The position numbers and the translations under genes are program-made. From a bacterium (GTDB taxonomy: Bacteria; Planctomycetota; Planctomycetia; Isosphaerales; Isosphaeraceae), in the NCBI GenBank assembly GCA_016125085.1, contig WGMM01000016.1, positions 1 through 64,000 on the forward strand: DNA of 64,000 nucleotides. The letters are read 5' to 3'. Shown one piece after another: positions 43,918 through 53,063 of the stretch (positions are counted from its first letter, which is position 1; every line of letters begins with the position of its first letter). The notes under the pieces were generated by a model. The model made no database searches. It had not been told where the DNA came from and saw only the letters and a program-made list of their open reading frames with translations.

Positions 43918-44505
43918 GTGGCGAACGATTCGGACGATCACGAGGCCTTTTCCTCGGTCCGCAGCACCGAAGCCGAGATCAAGCAAGTGCTCGGTATGTT
44001 CGACACGCCCGCCTTCGCACGGCGCGGCCGGGAAGTCGAATGGGTCGTGCGGCACACGCTGACCCTGTGCGAACGCCGCCGCAAAGAAATGCTGGACATG
44101 GTTCAGTGCCGCCTGCGCATGTGGGCCAACGTCGCGAGCGGCCCCGGCGACTGGCCGCTGGCCTTCGCCGAGCCGATTGACCACCTGTGGGAACTCACCT
44201 GCGCCGAACCGCCGCGCTGGAAGGCCAGCAAACCGCCTTCGGCCAAAACCGCCATGAACTGCGCAGCCGGGCTGTGCCAGAGCATCGAACGATTCAACGA
44301 CCGCTGGCGACGCTTCGCGAGTGAGCTGAAGGCCGACGCCATCAACCACCAGATCGACCGGTTCAATAAATATTACGTGCTGGAGAAAGAGTGCATCGTC
44401 GGTTCGTCGCGGCTGGCCGCGCGGCTGTTCGTGCCCCAGCCACGTATCGAGCCCGCATGGCTGCTGGAGCAATTGCCGATTCTGCCGGTGCCGCGGCTCA
44501 GGTAG
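43918..44505 (+). CDS. Hypothetical protein, GTG start
   Basis: 195 residues with a GTG start at 43918, with TGAGG eight bases upstream. It is helical throughout ('RGREVEWVVRHTLTLCERRR', 'CQSIERFNDRWRRFASELKA') with no signal peptide. No family recognised. It follows the solute-binding lipoprotein gene by ten bases and is probably its operon partner, but that does not reveal a role. Confidence 0.65.
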   Translation: MANDSDDHEAFSSVRSTEAEIKQVLGMFDTPAFARRGREVEWVVRHTLTLCERRRKEMLDMVQCRLRMWANVASGPGDWPLAFAEPIDHLWELTCAEPPRWKASKPPSAKTAMNCAAGLCQSIERFNDRWRRFASELKADAINHQIDRFNKYYVLEKECIVGSSRLAARLFVPQPRIEPAWLLEQLPILPVPRLR

Positions 44506-44533
44506 ATCTGTTGATCGACTGCCCGCACGGGCA

Positions 44534-46165
44534 TCACGGCCGTTGCCGGGCCTTCGGGTCGAACGTCTGCAACCGGTCGTTGAGTCTCAACCCCAGACCG
44601 TTCTTGTTCAGCCCCGCCGGAATCGTCAGGGCGATTTTATCGTTCGGCAGCGCGGCTGACGTCACTTTCGAAGTCGGCCGCACGCTCAGCGCCCCCATGC
44701 GGATCGTCGGCATCAGCTGCGTATTCGTCCTCGGCAGCCCGGCCGGCAGAAAGGCCCGGATGTGCACCTGATAATTCCCGGCAGGCAAAGCGCTTGCCGG
44801 CTGAAGCGTCCAGGCCCCGCTCGCGTCAGCAGTGGTCGTGGCGATCGGACGGGCGGCGTCGATACCGCTTTCGGCCGGCGACAGATAGAGCTTCAGCGTC
44901 GCGCCCGGGGCCGCGATTCCGGACCACGCCGGGCTTGCGTCGCTGGTCGTCAGCCGGTTGCGGGCCCAGTTGCCGTCGGTCGCTGCGATGGCCGTCGTTT
45001 CGAGGATCGAAGGATTCACCGGCTTTTCGCCCGTTGCATAGTCGGGCAGGGCATTGAAATAAAACCAGGTATAAACGCCGCCGCCGCCCGAGTGGGCAAG
45101 GCCGGGGCTATTGAGCTGTATATAACGTGCCGAGCCGATCACGGGCACCTGGCCCAGCAGGTTATATCGGCCGTTGTTCGAACCGTTCACGCTCACGGGA
45201 GTGCGCTGGTAGTAGACATCGGCCTCGTCGATCGAGTCGGGCACGCGCACCACCGGGTCGCGGGCGTTGCCCTTGTACCAGGCGATGACAGTCTTCGTCA
45301 TCCAGCCGAAAAAGCCGCCAGGGATGCTTTCGTCGTTGTTGGGGGCTTCCGGATTGGCCGCGTGGGGGTCCAGCAGGGTCATTCGCGAATAGCCTTCGCG
45401 AATGCCGGCCGTCTCATGCTTTTTCATCCAGATCGCGGCCTGCGAAACGACCACGGTGCCCTGGCTGTGGGCGATGTAGTCGACGTCCACATAAGCCCCG
45501 GCCGGGAAGTTCGCGGCTTCCTGCAGGATCCGCCCGCCAAGCCTCGGGGCCTGTTTCGCGGCGGCGCCGGGCGTGCGGCTGGCATTGGCCCAGTTGAAGG
45601 GAATGACGGCGTCATAACCATAAGACTGAAGCCGGTGGCCGATCTTGGCCTCCCACATCGGGATATTGTAGCTGGAGCCCTGAATGCCGCCGTGGCTCAC
45701 CGCCGCGATGGTGTATTTGCGGAATTGGCCGATATTGTCGGTGAAGACGGTCTCGACGGCCGAGCCGGAAACCTGGCCGACGACGAACACCCAAGGCCGC
45801 GACGGATCCGGCCGGAACGCTTCGCCCAGGTCGAACGTCTGCGTGTGAGCTCCAAGGGCTCGCGCGCTGGCGTCGGTCAGATCGAACTGACCGAGGAGTT
45901 TGTCGGTCGCGTCGAATGTCGCATCAGCGGACCGGTAAACACGAAAGTCGAGCGACGTCGTCGGTACCGGCTGGGCCGAGATGTCGTAACTGACACGCAC
46001 GAGCCCGCCATCGACCGGCGCGAAATCCTGGATGGAGAGCACGTTCACGTCCGCCGCCATCATCAGGCGCGGTTCGAGCATGGAACCTGCTTCGATACCG
46101 ACGGTAGGCCGCAGGTCGTTACGCTGCCGGGTCGATCGCTGTCGGGAACGGCTCGATTTTGCCAT
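44534..46165 (-). CDS. LEPR-XLL-type extracellular lipase-like protein
   Basis: 543 residues from the ATG at 46165; an upstream ATG at 46252 gives a longer basic leader. After a basic N-terminus comes 'GSMLEPRLMMAADVNVLS', a form of the planctomycete LEPR-XLL export signature. Residues about 35-120 are beta-rich. An alpha/beta-hydrolase-like region follows, with 'IAAVSHGGIQGSSYNIPMW' and 'VDYIAHSQGTVVVSQAAIWM', where A-H-S-Q-G is a G-x-S-x-G variant. The C-terminal third has Ig-like 'GATLKLYLSPAESG' and 'AGNYQVHIRAFLPAG' modules. It is probably secreted. Activity is inferred only. Confidence 0.72.
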   Translation of the reverse strand: MAKSSRSRQRSTRQRNDLRPTVGIEAGSMLEPRLMMAADVNVLSIQDFAPVDGGLVRVSYDISAQPVPTTSLDFRVYRSADATFDATDKLLGQFDLTDASARALGAHTQTFDLGEAFRPDPSRPWVFVVGQVSGSAVETVFTDNIGQFRKYTIAAVSHGGIQGSSYNIPMWEAKIGHRLQSYGYDAVIPFNWANASRTPGAAAKQAPRLGGRILQEAANFPAGAYVDVDYIAHSQGTVVVSQAAIWMKKHETAGIREGYSRMTLLDPHAANPEAPNNDESIPGGFFGWMTKTVIAWYKGNARDPVVRVPDSIDEADVYYQRTPVSVNGSNNGRYNLLGQVPVIGSARYIQLNSPGLAHSGGGGVYTWFYFNALPDYATGEKPVNPSILETTAIAATDGNWARNRLTTSDASPAWSGIAAPGATLKLYLSPAESGIDAARPIATTTADASGAWTLQPASALPAGNYQVHIRAFLPAGLPRTNTQLMPTIRMGALSVRPTSKVTSAALPNDKIALTIPAGLNKNGLGLRLNDRLQTFDPKARQRP

Positions 46166-46373
46166 CTTGGGCTTCGTCCTGCTTTCCGGGGCTTCGCGCG
46201 AACGCCCCTGCCGCATTTCGGCGCCGATCCGTCGACGCTCGTCATCCAGCATCGACGACTTGGGCCCCTGGCACGACCGAATCCGGGCGCGTTGCGAAGA
46301 GCCCCATGCCGGATCGTCGGATCATGCCGGTCATGCCGCCTCGTTGGATCGATTCTGTGAAGCGGCGAACAAA

Positions 46374-46403
46374 TTGACACGAATACACGATGTCGTGTAT
46401 AAG
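46374..46403 (+). promoter_or_regulatory. Promoter of the arsenic cassette
   Basis: TTGACA at 46374-46379 and TATAAG at 46398-46403 are separated by 18 bases, close to the sigma-70 consensus. The predicted transcription start lies about 10 bases before the arsR ATG at 46422, leaving a short leader with GAGGAG. Confidence 0.75.
46383..46400. promoter_or_regulatory. Palindromic operator, probable ArsR binding site
   Basis: ATACACGATGTCGTGTAT is a perfect inverted repeat (8-base arms, 2-base centre) placed between the -35 and -10 boxes and overlapping the -10 box. An ArsR dimer bound here would block RNA polymerase, giving the usual self-repression that is relieved by As(III). Confidence 0.78.
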
Positions 46404-46421
46404 TGAAGAGAGGAGACGAGC

Positions 46422-46847
46422 ATGACCGAGATTCAACTGCAGAACGTCGATCCGCCCGCCACGCAATCGGCTGATGCCTGCTGCGTCAGGCCGCCGCTAG
46501 CGGAGAGGCCGCTCCTCGGGTTCGTCGATGCCGTCAAGGTCATGGCCCTTTTCAAGGTGCTTTCGAACGATACGCGCATCCGGATCCTCCACCACATCAT
46601 CCGAAGTGGCGAAGCTTCGGTGACTGACATCGCGAAAACCCTCGGAATGAAGCCTCAGGCGATATCGAATCAGCTCATGCGACTTTCCGACACGCGCATG
46701 CTCAAGTCCAGGCGCGATGGTAACAACGTCTTTTACAGGGTCGAAAACTGCTGCGTCGCCCCATTGCTCGATCTCGCCTTATGCCTGATGGAGAATGGGT
46801 CGCCGGATCGAACGGCCGAAGGAGCCTCCAATGCCCAGCCCGATTGA
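46422..46847 (+). CDS. arsR: ArsR/SmtB family metalloregulator
   Basis: 141 residues. A winged helix-turn-helix lies at about 38-110 ('[20 protein letters not shown]', '[20 protein letters not shown]', '[20 protein letters not shown]'). Cys pairs occur in the N-terminal tail ('[10 protein letters not shown]') and after the wing ('[10 protein letters not shown]'). These could form the inducer site; the ELCVC-type site of E. coli ArsR is not seen. It should repress its own promoter and be released by As(III) or a related metal. Its 3' end overlaps the arsM start by 17 bases. Confidence 0.9.
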   Translation: MTEIQLQNVDPPATQSADACCVRPPLAERPLLGFVDAVKVMALFKVLSNDTRIRILHHIIRSGEASVTDIAKTLGMKPQAISNQLMRLSDTRMLKSRRDGNNVFYRVENCCVAPLLDLALCLMENGSPDRTAEGASNAQPD

Positions 46848-47700
46848 AGAAGCCGTGCGCCAGAAATACGGTGCTGCCGCCGCAAGTTCGCTTTCGAACG
46901 AGCATGAAGGTGTCCGAAGTGTCGCCGAGGCTTTCGGCTATACGCCCGAAGAACTGGCCAGCATCCCGGCCGAGGCCAATCTGGGGCTCTCGTGCGGCAA
47001 CCCCACGGCGACCGCGAATCTCAGGCCCGGAGAGGTCGTCGTCGATCTCGGCTCGGGCGGCGGCCTGGATGTCTTCCTGGCCGCGAAAAAGGTCGGACCG
47101 GCCGGCAAGGCCATCGGTATCGACATGACCCCTGAAATGCTCGCCAGGGCTCGGGAAAACGCCAGCCGGCAAGGGCTCGACAATGTCGAATTTCTTGAAG
47201 CCAACATCGAAAATCTGCCGCTTCCGGATGCGTCGGTCGATTGCGTCATTTCGAATTGCGTAATCAATCTCGCTTCCGACAAGAACGCTGTGTTTCGGGA
47301 GATCGCCCGTGTTCTGAAGCCTGGCGGCCGTGTGGCCGTTTCCGACATCGCTCTCAAAAAGCCTCTTCCGCCGGAACTCGCGAATGACATGCTGGCCTAT
47401 GTCGGTTGCATCGCCGGTGCCATTTCGATCGAGAATTATGTCGCAGGCCTGAAAGCCGCCGGATTTTTCGATGTGCAGGTCATCGACACGAAGCGGGACT
47501 TGAATGCTTACGCGAAAGTCGAAAACCAGGCCGCGTGTTGTTCTCCGCCGGCGCAAGTGCAATCGACGGGGCTGGAACTGATCGCCGATTCCTGCTGTTC
47601 CACTGAGAAAACGGTTCACGAAGACCTCATCGAACTGCTGAAAAAGTACGACGTGAACGATTACGCCGCAAGCGTTCAGGTCTTCGCCCTCAAGCCCTGA
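46831..47700 (+). CDS. arsM: Arsenite S-adenosylmethionine methyltransferase
   Basis: 289 residues from the ATG at 46831, with AAGGAG seven bases upstream, inside the arsR 3' end. The class I methyltransferase motifs are '[20 protein letters not shown]' (motif I) and '[20 protein letters not shown]', the latter holding a conserved Cys; another lies in '[11 protein letters not shown]'. Near the C-terminus are Cys pairs ('AACCSP', 'DSCCST') that are frequent in ArsM. It methylates As(III) in the cytoplasm to volatile or less toxic species. It is coupled to arsR. Confidence 0.92.
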   Translation: MPSPIEEAVRQKYGAAAASSLSNEHEGVRSVAEAFGYTPEELASIPAEANLGLSCGNPTATANLRPGEVVVDLGSGGGLDVFLAAKKVGPAGKAIGIDMTPEMLARARENASRQGLDNVEFLEANIENLPLPDASVDCVISNCVINLASDKNAVFREIARVLKPGGRVAVSDIALKKPLPPELANDMLAYVGCIAGAISIENYVAGLKAAGFFDVQVIDTKRDLNAYAKVENQAACCSPPAQVQSTGLELIADSCCSTEKTVHEDLIELLKKYDVNDYAASVQVFALKP

Positions 47701-47726
47701 CGATTCGGAGTTCGATTCGAAATACC

Positions 47727-48704
47727 ATGCGAATTCTGATCTCGCTCGCAGTCTTCGGTGCCATTTCCGTCACGCCCGATGTCGGACCGTTCGTCAGGCT
47801 GCTCTGGCTCGTGCAGGAAAATGGAACCCCCGAGGCCCGGAACCCTGCGAACGATTCGAAACTGAAAGCGACGCTTATGAAAGCTCTTTCGAAAGACGGA
47901 GTCGTGGCTCGCGAAGAACTCGGAGGCTTTATGGATCCTGAAAGTTTCGAAAAAGTCGCGGGGGCCGACGGCGTGATCGATCCCGCCGAGCTGGCGCAAG
48001 CCCTGGAAAGCTCGACGCCCGAGAGCCGAACGAAGCTGCATCCGAAACTTCGGGATCATGCTTCATTCCTCACCACGACGTTCGACCGTATCGATCCTGT
48101 GCATCGCGATGCCGGCGACAAGCTCGCTCACTGGATCGCGGCGAATTTCAGGGAGGGGCAACCGCTCGATGTCATCGTGGTATGTACCGGGAATTCCCGC
48201 CGGAGCATTCTCGGCTCATCGATGGGCAATCTGGCCGCGGCTTACTATGGGCTGCCGGAAATTCGATTTCATAGCGGCGGGACCGATCCGACGGCTTTCG
48301 ATTCCAGGACCGTGGCGACTCTGAAAGCGATCGGTTTCGGAATCGAACCGACCGGCCAGGAAGCACCGAGGGGCGAACCGGATACGGCGAATCCTGCATA
48401 TCGCATCAGCTGGGCTGAAGGCTTCGAAACGCTGGAATTTTCGAAGCATTATGCGGATGTCTCGAATCCGCAAACGGGCTTTGTGGCGGTGATGGTCTGT
48501 TCCGAAGCTGATGAAGGCTGCCCGGTCGTGAAAGGCGCTTCGCTCCGGCTTTCGATGCCTTTTCACGACCCCAAAACCTACGACGGTGGAGCGTTCGAAT
48601 CTGCGAAATACGCCGAGCGCCGCGACGACATCGGCCGGGTCATGCTTTCCGTGATGCTTCAGGCCCGAAGGGCAATCGATTCGAAATCGAAGAAGACTTC
48701 GTAA
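47727..48704 (+). CDS. Exported LMW-phosphatase/arsenate-reductase-like protein with EF-hand-like segment
   Basis: 325 residues. The N-terminus is hydrophobic ('ILISLAVFGAISVTPDVG') and probably an export signal or anchor. Residues about 54-95 contain 'SKDGVVAREELGGFMD' and 'GADGVIDPAELAQAL', similar to EF-hand loops. The catalytic domain starts near 145: 'VIVVCTGNSRRSILGSSMGN' carries C-x5-R (Cys153) of low-molecular-weight tyrosine phosphatases and ArsC, followed by 'FHSGGTDPTAFDSRTVATLK' and 'CSEADEGCPVVKGASLRLSM'. Position after arsM suggests an arsenic-related role; export of such a domain is unusual. Confidence 0.78.
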   Translation: MRILISLAVFGAISVTPDVGPFVRLLWLVQENGTPEARNPANDSKLKATLMKALSKDGVVAREELGGFMDPESFEKVAGADGVIDPAELAQALESSTPESRTKLHPKLRDHASFLTTTFDRIDPVHRDAGDKLAHWIAANFREGQPLDVIVVCTGNSRRSILGSSMGNLAAAYYGLPEIRFHSGGTDPTAFDSRTVATLKAIGFGIEPTGQEAPRGEPDTANPAYRISWAEGFETLEFSKHYADVSNPQTGFVAVMVCSEADEGCPVVKGASLRLSMPFHDPKTYDGGAFESAKYAERRDDIGRVMLSVMLQARRAIDSKSKKTS

Positions 48705-48881
48705 AGAATCGGCAATGTGCTTCGTCAACGCCTGAGAAACGACTGGTTTTGACTCTCCGAATCTGATAAACAAGGGAATCGCACGAGTCCTGCCAGCTCC
48801 CGCGGCTCTCCCTCTCATTCCGGGCACCTGCGATTCGCCCGACGTGCCGTCGCGGCCCACCTCAATCAGGAATCCCCAACG

Positions 48882-51455
48882 ATGTCATCGGATACGATGA
48901 ACCCGAAACCCTTCGTTCTGGTCGCCGCCAGCCTTATGCTCGGCTCGGTGGCGATCGCGGCCGCTCTTGTGAATCAGCCCCGCATGGGACGGCAGCCTGA
49001 CGGTTCTTTCGTCGTCAGCACGGGTCAGCGGATCGAGGCCGACGGCAAAGCATTCACCGGCCGCCCCAGCGACCTGGCCATGCACCCATCCGGCAAGTTC
49101 TACGCCGTGCTGGGCCGCAACCGCGTGTTCCTGGGCACCGGGGAAAAGGTCGACGAATCGGCGGGCATCAGCCTCGGATCGAACGCCGGCTTTCACGGCC
49201 TCGTGTGGTCGCCGGACGGCAAGACGCTTTACGCATCCACTCAAAAGGGCCATATCCAGAGCTTTTCGCTCTCCGATGACGGCAAGTCGCTCGTGGCAGG
49301 CAAGGTTATCCCGATCGTCGGCCCCGACGTGAAAGAAAACCCGGTGCCCGGCGGTTTCGACATTTCCGCCGACGGCAAAACGCTTTACGTCGTCTCGGCC
49401 GAACGCAACACTGCTTCGCAGATCGACGTGTCCGCCGATCCGCCGAAGATCGTGCGGGAATTCCCTGTGGAGAACGTGCCCTTCGAAGCGAAGCTCACGC
49501 CCGACGGCAAGCGGCTTCTCGTTTCGAACTGGGGCGGGCCGCTGGCCAAGCCGGGCGACCGTACAGGCAAAAGCCACAAGCAGGATGTCGTCGTGAACGA
49601 ACGTCAGTCGGTCGCGACGGGCACCGTCAGCCTGATCGACCTGGCCACCGGCTCGACGAAAAGCGTGACCGTCGGCGTGCATCCGACCGCTTTCGCATTC
49701 CACGGCGGCAAGGCTTATGTGGCGAATGCCATGAGCGACTCTGTCAGCGAGATCGACCTGGCGACCGACACCGTCGCCCGCACCTTCGAAATGCGATACA
49801 AGGGCGAACGGCTGCTGGGCGCCATGCCGAATGCCCTTGGCGTGGCGGGCGGCAAGCTGTTTGTGGCCGATGGCGGCGACAACGCCCTGGCCGAGATCGA
49901 CCTCGCCTCCGGCGAGTTGCTGGGCTTCCGGCCTGTCGGCTATTTCCCGCTGGCCATCGGTTTTTCCGAAGATGCCCGAACGGCCTTCGTGCTCAATTCC
50001 AAGGGGAATGGCTCGGTGGCGCGGACGACCCTTGGCCGGGCCGGCAACGCCCACGACTTTCAGGGCACTGTCAGCGTCGTCGACCTGAACCGCCCGATCG
50101 CGGCCGAAACCGAAAAAGTCGCCGCCAATAACCGCTGGGGGCAGACTCCCCGCAAGCCCGCCCTGAAGGTGTACGAAGGTGCCATTGAGCACGTGATTTA
50201 CATCATCAAGGAAAACCGGACGTACGACGAAGTCTTCGGCGACTTGCCTCAGGGCAACGGAGACCCGACCCTGGCAAGCCTGGGGGCGAAAGTCATGCCC
50301 AATCACCGCAAGCTGGCTTCCGAATTCACGTTGTTCGACAATGCCTACGTCTCCGGAACGAACTCCGCCGATGGCCATGCCTGGAGCACCCAGGCCATGG
50401 CGACGGAGTACCTGGAACACTTTTACGTCGGATACTCGCGGACTTATCCGGACGACGCCATCGACGCCATGGCGATCTCTTCCGCGGGAGCACTCTGGGA
50501 TAATGTCCTGGACCACGGCAAGACGCTGCGGATGTACGGTGAAGCCTGCGACGACGACCAGAATCGCGTCGAACCCGCCCCCAAAGACTGGTTCGAAGTC
50601 TGGGAAGACCGCGAAAAGAAAACCGGCAAGTTCAAATTCCTGGCTTTTCCGTCCATCCCCCGGCTCAAGCCTTACACGCACCCGAATTACATGTACTGGC
50701 CGCTCTGGCAGAGCGATCAGGACCGGGCCGACAAGTTCATCGCCGAATACGAACAGTTCAGCCGCGAGAACAAGGTGCCCAATCTCATGATCCTGAGCCT
50801 GCCGTGCGACCACGCCGAAGGGCTCAACCCCAAATACCCGACGCCCCGGGCCATGATGGCCGACAACGACCTTGCCCTCGGCCGGATCGTGGAAGCCGTC
50901 AGCAAAAGCCCGCAGTGGGCGAAGACGTGCATCATGGTGATCGAAGACGACGCCCAGGCCGGCCCGGACCACGTGGACGGCCACCGCACGCCGTATCTGG
51001 TGATCAGCCCCTACACGAAGCGTGGTTATGTCGATTCGACTTTCCATACGACGACGAGCATGATCCGCTCCATCGAGCTGATGCTCGGCCTGCCGGCCAT
51101 GAACCGGTTCGACGCCATGGCCTTCCCGCTGGAGGCCTGCTTCACCGATCTGCCTGACATGAAGCCTTATCAGTCCGTGCCGAATCAAATCGCGCTCGAC
51201 GAACGCAACCCGAGCGGCAAGAAGATGACGGCCCTGGACAAATACTGGCAGGAAAAAACGCTGGAGCTTGACTGGAGCCACATCGACGCCCCTGACCCCT
51301 ACTGGCTCAACCGGATCAACTGGTACAGCGTCTACGGCGACACGCGCCCCTATCCCGGCCGACCCGGCGAAGAGCCTGGCATGTTCGAGGAAGAGGAAGA
51401 GCGTGAAGAAGAAGAACGCCGCCGGGCCGGTCTGGCCGACGACGACGACGATTGA
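48882..51455 (+). CDS. YncE-type beta-propeller fused to phosphoesterase domain
   Basis: 857 residues from the ATG at 48882, with CAGGA upstream. An N-terminal signal or anchor ('PFVLVAASLMLGSVAIAAAL') is followed by YVTN/YncE beta-propeller repeats at about 55-410 ('DLAMHPSGKFYAVL', 'GTVSLIDLATGSTKSVTVGV', 'YVANAMSDSVSEIDLATDTV'). The phosphoesterase-family domain is at about 430-760 ('VIYIIKENRTYDEVFGDLPQ', 'DNAYVSGTNSADGHAWSTQA', 'IVEAVSKSPQWAKTCIMVIE'). The tail is extremely acidic (E/D-rich, last 40 residues). It is probably secreted and metal-dependent; the substrate is unknown. Confidence 0.92.
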   Translation: MSSDTMNPKPFVLVAASLMLGSVAIAAALVNQPRMGRQPDGSFVVSTGQRIEADGKAFTGRPSDLAMHPSGKFYAVLGRNRVFLGTGEKVDESAGISLGSNAGFHGLVWSPDGKTLYASTQKGHIQSFSLSDDGKSLVAGKVIPIVGPDVKENPVPGGFDISADGKTLYVVSAERNTASQIDVSADPPKIVREFPVENVPFEAKLTPDGKRLLVSNWGGPLAKPGDRTGKSHKQDVVVNERQSVATGTVSLIDLATGSTKSVTVGVHPTAFAFHGGKAYVANAMSDSVSEIDLATDTVARTFEMRYKGERLLGAMPNALGVAGGKLFVADGGDNALAEIDLASGELLGFRPVGYFPLAIGFSEDARTAFVLNSKGNGSVARTTLGRAGNAHDFQGTVSVVDLNRPIAAETEKVAANNRWGQTPRKPALKVYEGAIEHVIYIIKENRTYDEVFGDLPQGNGDPTLASLGAKVMPNHRKLASEFTLFDNAYVSGTNSADGHAWSTQAMATEYLEHFYVGYSRTYPDDAIDAMAISSAGALWDNVLDHGKTLRMYGEACDDDQNRVEPAPKDWFEVWEDREKKTGKFKFLAFPSIPRLKPYTHPNYMYWPLWQSDQDRADKFIAEYEQFSRENKVPNLMILSLPCDHAEGLNPKYPTPRAMMADNDLALGRIVEAVSKSPQWAKTCIMVIEDDAQAGPDHVDGHRTPYLVISPYTKRGYVDSTFHTTTSMIRSIELMLGLPAMNRFDAMAFPLEACFTDLPDMKPYQSVPNQIALDERNPSGKKMTALDKYWQEKTLELDWSHIDAPDPYWLNRINWYSVYGDTRPYPGRPGEEPGMFEEEEEREEEERRRAGLADDDDD

Positions 51456-51599
51456 ACCGGTTTCGTCGCAGCCTTCTCCGTTCGGTTCGAAACGAGCCGG
51501 ACGGGGAAGGGCGACTGACGGATTCGAAAGGTATTTCTCGTTCGAATGCGGGTCGGATAGAATCGAAGAAGATTCGATATGTCGCGAAGAGATACGTCA

Positions 51600-51827
51600 A
51601 TGGCGCACGAGATCGGCAAGGTCGAACGCGGCGGGAAAGTCTGGACGATCCGCAAGGTGCATGTGACCGAAACGGATGAAGAGGATTTTCGTTTCTGGTA
51701 TCTTGGAATGACCCCCGAAGAGCGGATCCTTGCCGTGGCCGATTGTACGGAAAGCTGCCTGAAGGCAAGGGGTCTCGATGGCCTGCCAGGACTACGAAGA
51801 GTTTATCGCCGCATTAAATGCAAATGA
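51600..51827 (+). CDS. Small partner protein of a nucleotidyltransferase module
   Basis: 75 residues from the ATG at 51600 (alternative ATG at 51579). The 'DEEDFRFWYLGMTPEERILA' segment matches the W-x2-x-x-T-P-E-E-R pattern of small proteins that often precede nucleotidyltransferase genes. Its last 50 bases overlap the next gene in another frame, which indicates coupled translation. The function is unknown; a toxin-antitoxin role is possible but not shown. Confidence 0.7.
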   Translation: MAHEIGKVERGGKVWTIRKVHVTETDEEDFRFWYLGMTPEERILAVADCTESCLKARGLDGLPGLRRVYRRIKCK

Positions 51828-52257
51828 GGTGAAATATCTGATCGTCGGAGCGCACGCGGTAGCCGCTTATGGTCGACCTCGTGCGACGAAGGATCTCGAT
51901 GTATTCCTCGACCATACTCCGGAGAATGCGGAACGCATCGTTCAGGCGATCCGCCAGTTTTTCGGGGGAACCGACCTGGGTTTTCGCGAGTCGGACTTCC
52001 TCGATCTCCAGTGGCATATTCAGCTGGGCGTAGCCCCCACCCGGATCGATTTGCTCGCGAAAATCGACGGGATTGAGGAATTCGCCGTCGTATGGAAGAA
52101 TCGTAATGAACTGAATTTCGGTTCGGTTCCCTGTCATTTCATTAGCGAAACCGATCTGATCGTCAACAAAAAAGCGTCCGGTCGGGCTCAGGATCTCGCC
52201 GATGTCAAAGCTCTCGAAAAAATCCGCGCACTGAAGGCGAAACGAAAAACGACCTGA
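51778..52257 (+). CDS. Nucleotidyltransferase-fold protein (DUF6036/AbiEii-like)
   Basis: 159 residues. 'EVKYLIVGAHAVAAYGRPRA' followed by 'TKDLDVFLDHTPENAERIVQ' gives the G-x-x-A-x-x-x-x-G and D-x-D metal-binding motif of minimal nucleotidyltransferases; a third acidic position is near 'PTRIDLLAKIDGIEEFA'. Such proteins transfer NMP to proteins or tRNA in known toxin-antitoxin and abortive-infection systems. It overlaps the small partner gene by 50 bases. The gene tail is Lys-rich ('RALKAKRKTT'). Confidence 0.82.
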   Translation: MACQDYEEFIAALNANEVKYLIVGAHAVAAYGRPRATKDLDVFLDHTPENAERIVQAIRQFFGGTDLGFRESDFLDLQWHIQLGVAPTRIDLLAKIDGIEEFAVVWKNRNELNFGSVPCHFISETDLIVNKKASGRAQDLADVKALEKIRALKAKRKTT

Positions 52258-52316
52258 GACCTTGCGGACTCAGATCGTCGAAATTGCGACCTCGAAATCG
52301 GGCGGCTGTCAGGAAA

Positions 52317-53063
52317 TCACTTGAGGACTTCGAGCAGCTCGACTTCGAAGATCAGGGTGCTGTTGGGGGCGATGATGCTGCCGGGAGGGGCTTGCTCACC
52401 GTAGGCCAGGTTGGCCGGGATGAAGAGCTTGTACTTCGAGCCGGCGGGCATGAGCTGGAGGGCTTCGGTCCAGCCCTGGATCACGCCGTTGACGGGGAAC
52501 TCGGCCGGTTCGCCGCGCTTGTACGAGCTGTCGAACTCACGACCGTCGATCAGTGTGCCGCGGTAGTGGGTCCGCACGTTGCTGGAAGCGGTCGGCTTGG
52601 GGCCGGTGCCTTGCTTGAGGACCTGGTACTGCAGGCCGCTGGGCAGCGTCTTCACGCCTTCCTTCTTGGCGTTTTCGGCCAGAAAGGTCTTGCCGGCGGT
52701 CATGTTCTTGGACGATTCGGCCTTGGCCATTTCGGCCCGCTTGGTCGTCAGTTCCTTCTGGAAGGCCGTAAGGATCGCCTGCATTTCCTCAGGCGTCATG
52801 GTCGGGGCCGTTTCGCTCAGGCCGTCCTTGATGCCTTTGGCGAATTCTTCGGCGTCGATCTCGACACCCTGAGCTTTCAGGCTCTGGCTGATGTTCAGAC
52901 CCAGGGCATAGCTGGCTTTGTTCTTCAATTCGGCTCCAGTCGGAACGGCAGCGGTTTTGGCCGCGGCGTTCTTTTTCGTATCCTGTGCGTAGGCACCGAT
53001 CGACATCAACAAGGCAAGGCTCGTGGCTTTGACGAGGATGCCCGGCATTTTGGGGAAGGACAC
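52317..53063 (-). CDS. Exported FKBP-type peptidyl-prolyl isomerase
   Basis: 248 residues with a GTG start at 53063: AGAGGA lies six bases upstream, while the in-frame ATG at 53048 lacks a site. A signal peptide ends near 'SIGAYAQ'. Residues about 45-125 are the FKBP_N dimerisation helix region ('KNKASYALGLNISQSLKAQG', 'MTPEEMQAILTAFQKELTTK'). The FKBP_C domain at about 145-248 has 'SSNVRTHYRGTLIDGREFDS' and 'VIQGWTEALQLMPAGSKYKL' and 'IAPNSTLIFEVELLEV'. It catalyses prolyl isomerisation in the periplasm (FkpA/Mip-like). Confidence 0.93.
   Translation of the reverse strand: MSFPKMPGILVKATSLALLMSIGAYAQDTKKNAAAKTAAVPTGAELKNKASYALGLNISQSLKAQGVEIDAEEFAKGIKDGLSETAPTMTPEEMQAILTAFQKELTTKRAEMAKAESSKNMTAGKTFLAENAKKEGVKTLPSGLQYQVLKQGTGPKPTASSNVRTHYRGTLIDGREFDSSYKRGEPAEFPVNGVIQGWTEALQLMPAGSKYKLFIPANLAYGEQAPPGSIIAPNSTLIFEVELLEVLK

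Noticed and set aside
48885..51281. 798-codon open frame on the minus strand opposite the YncE/phosphoesterase gene
   Set aside because: The plus-strand gene has full domain support; the antisense product is a composition artefact.
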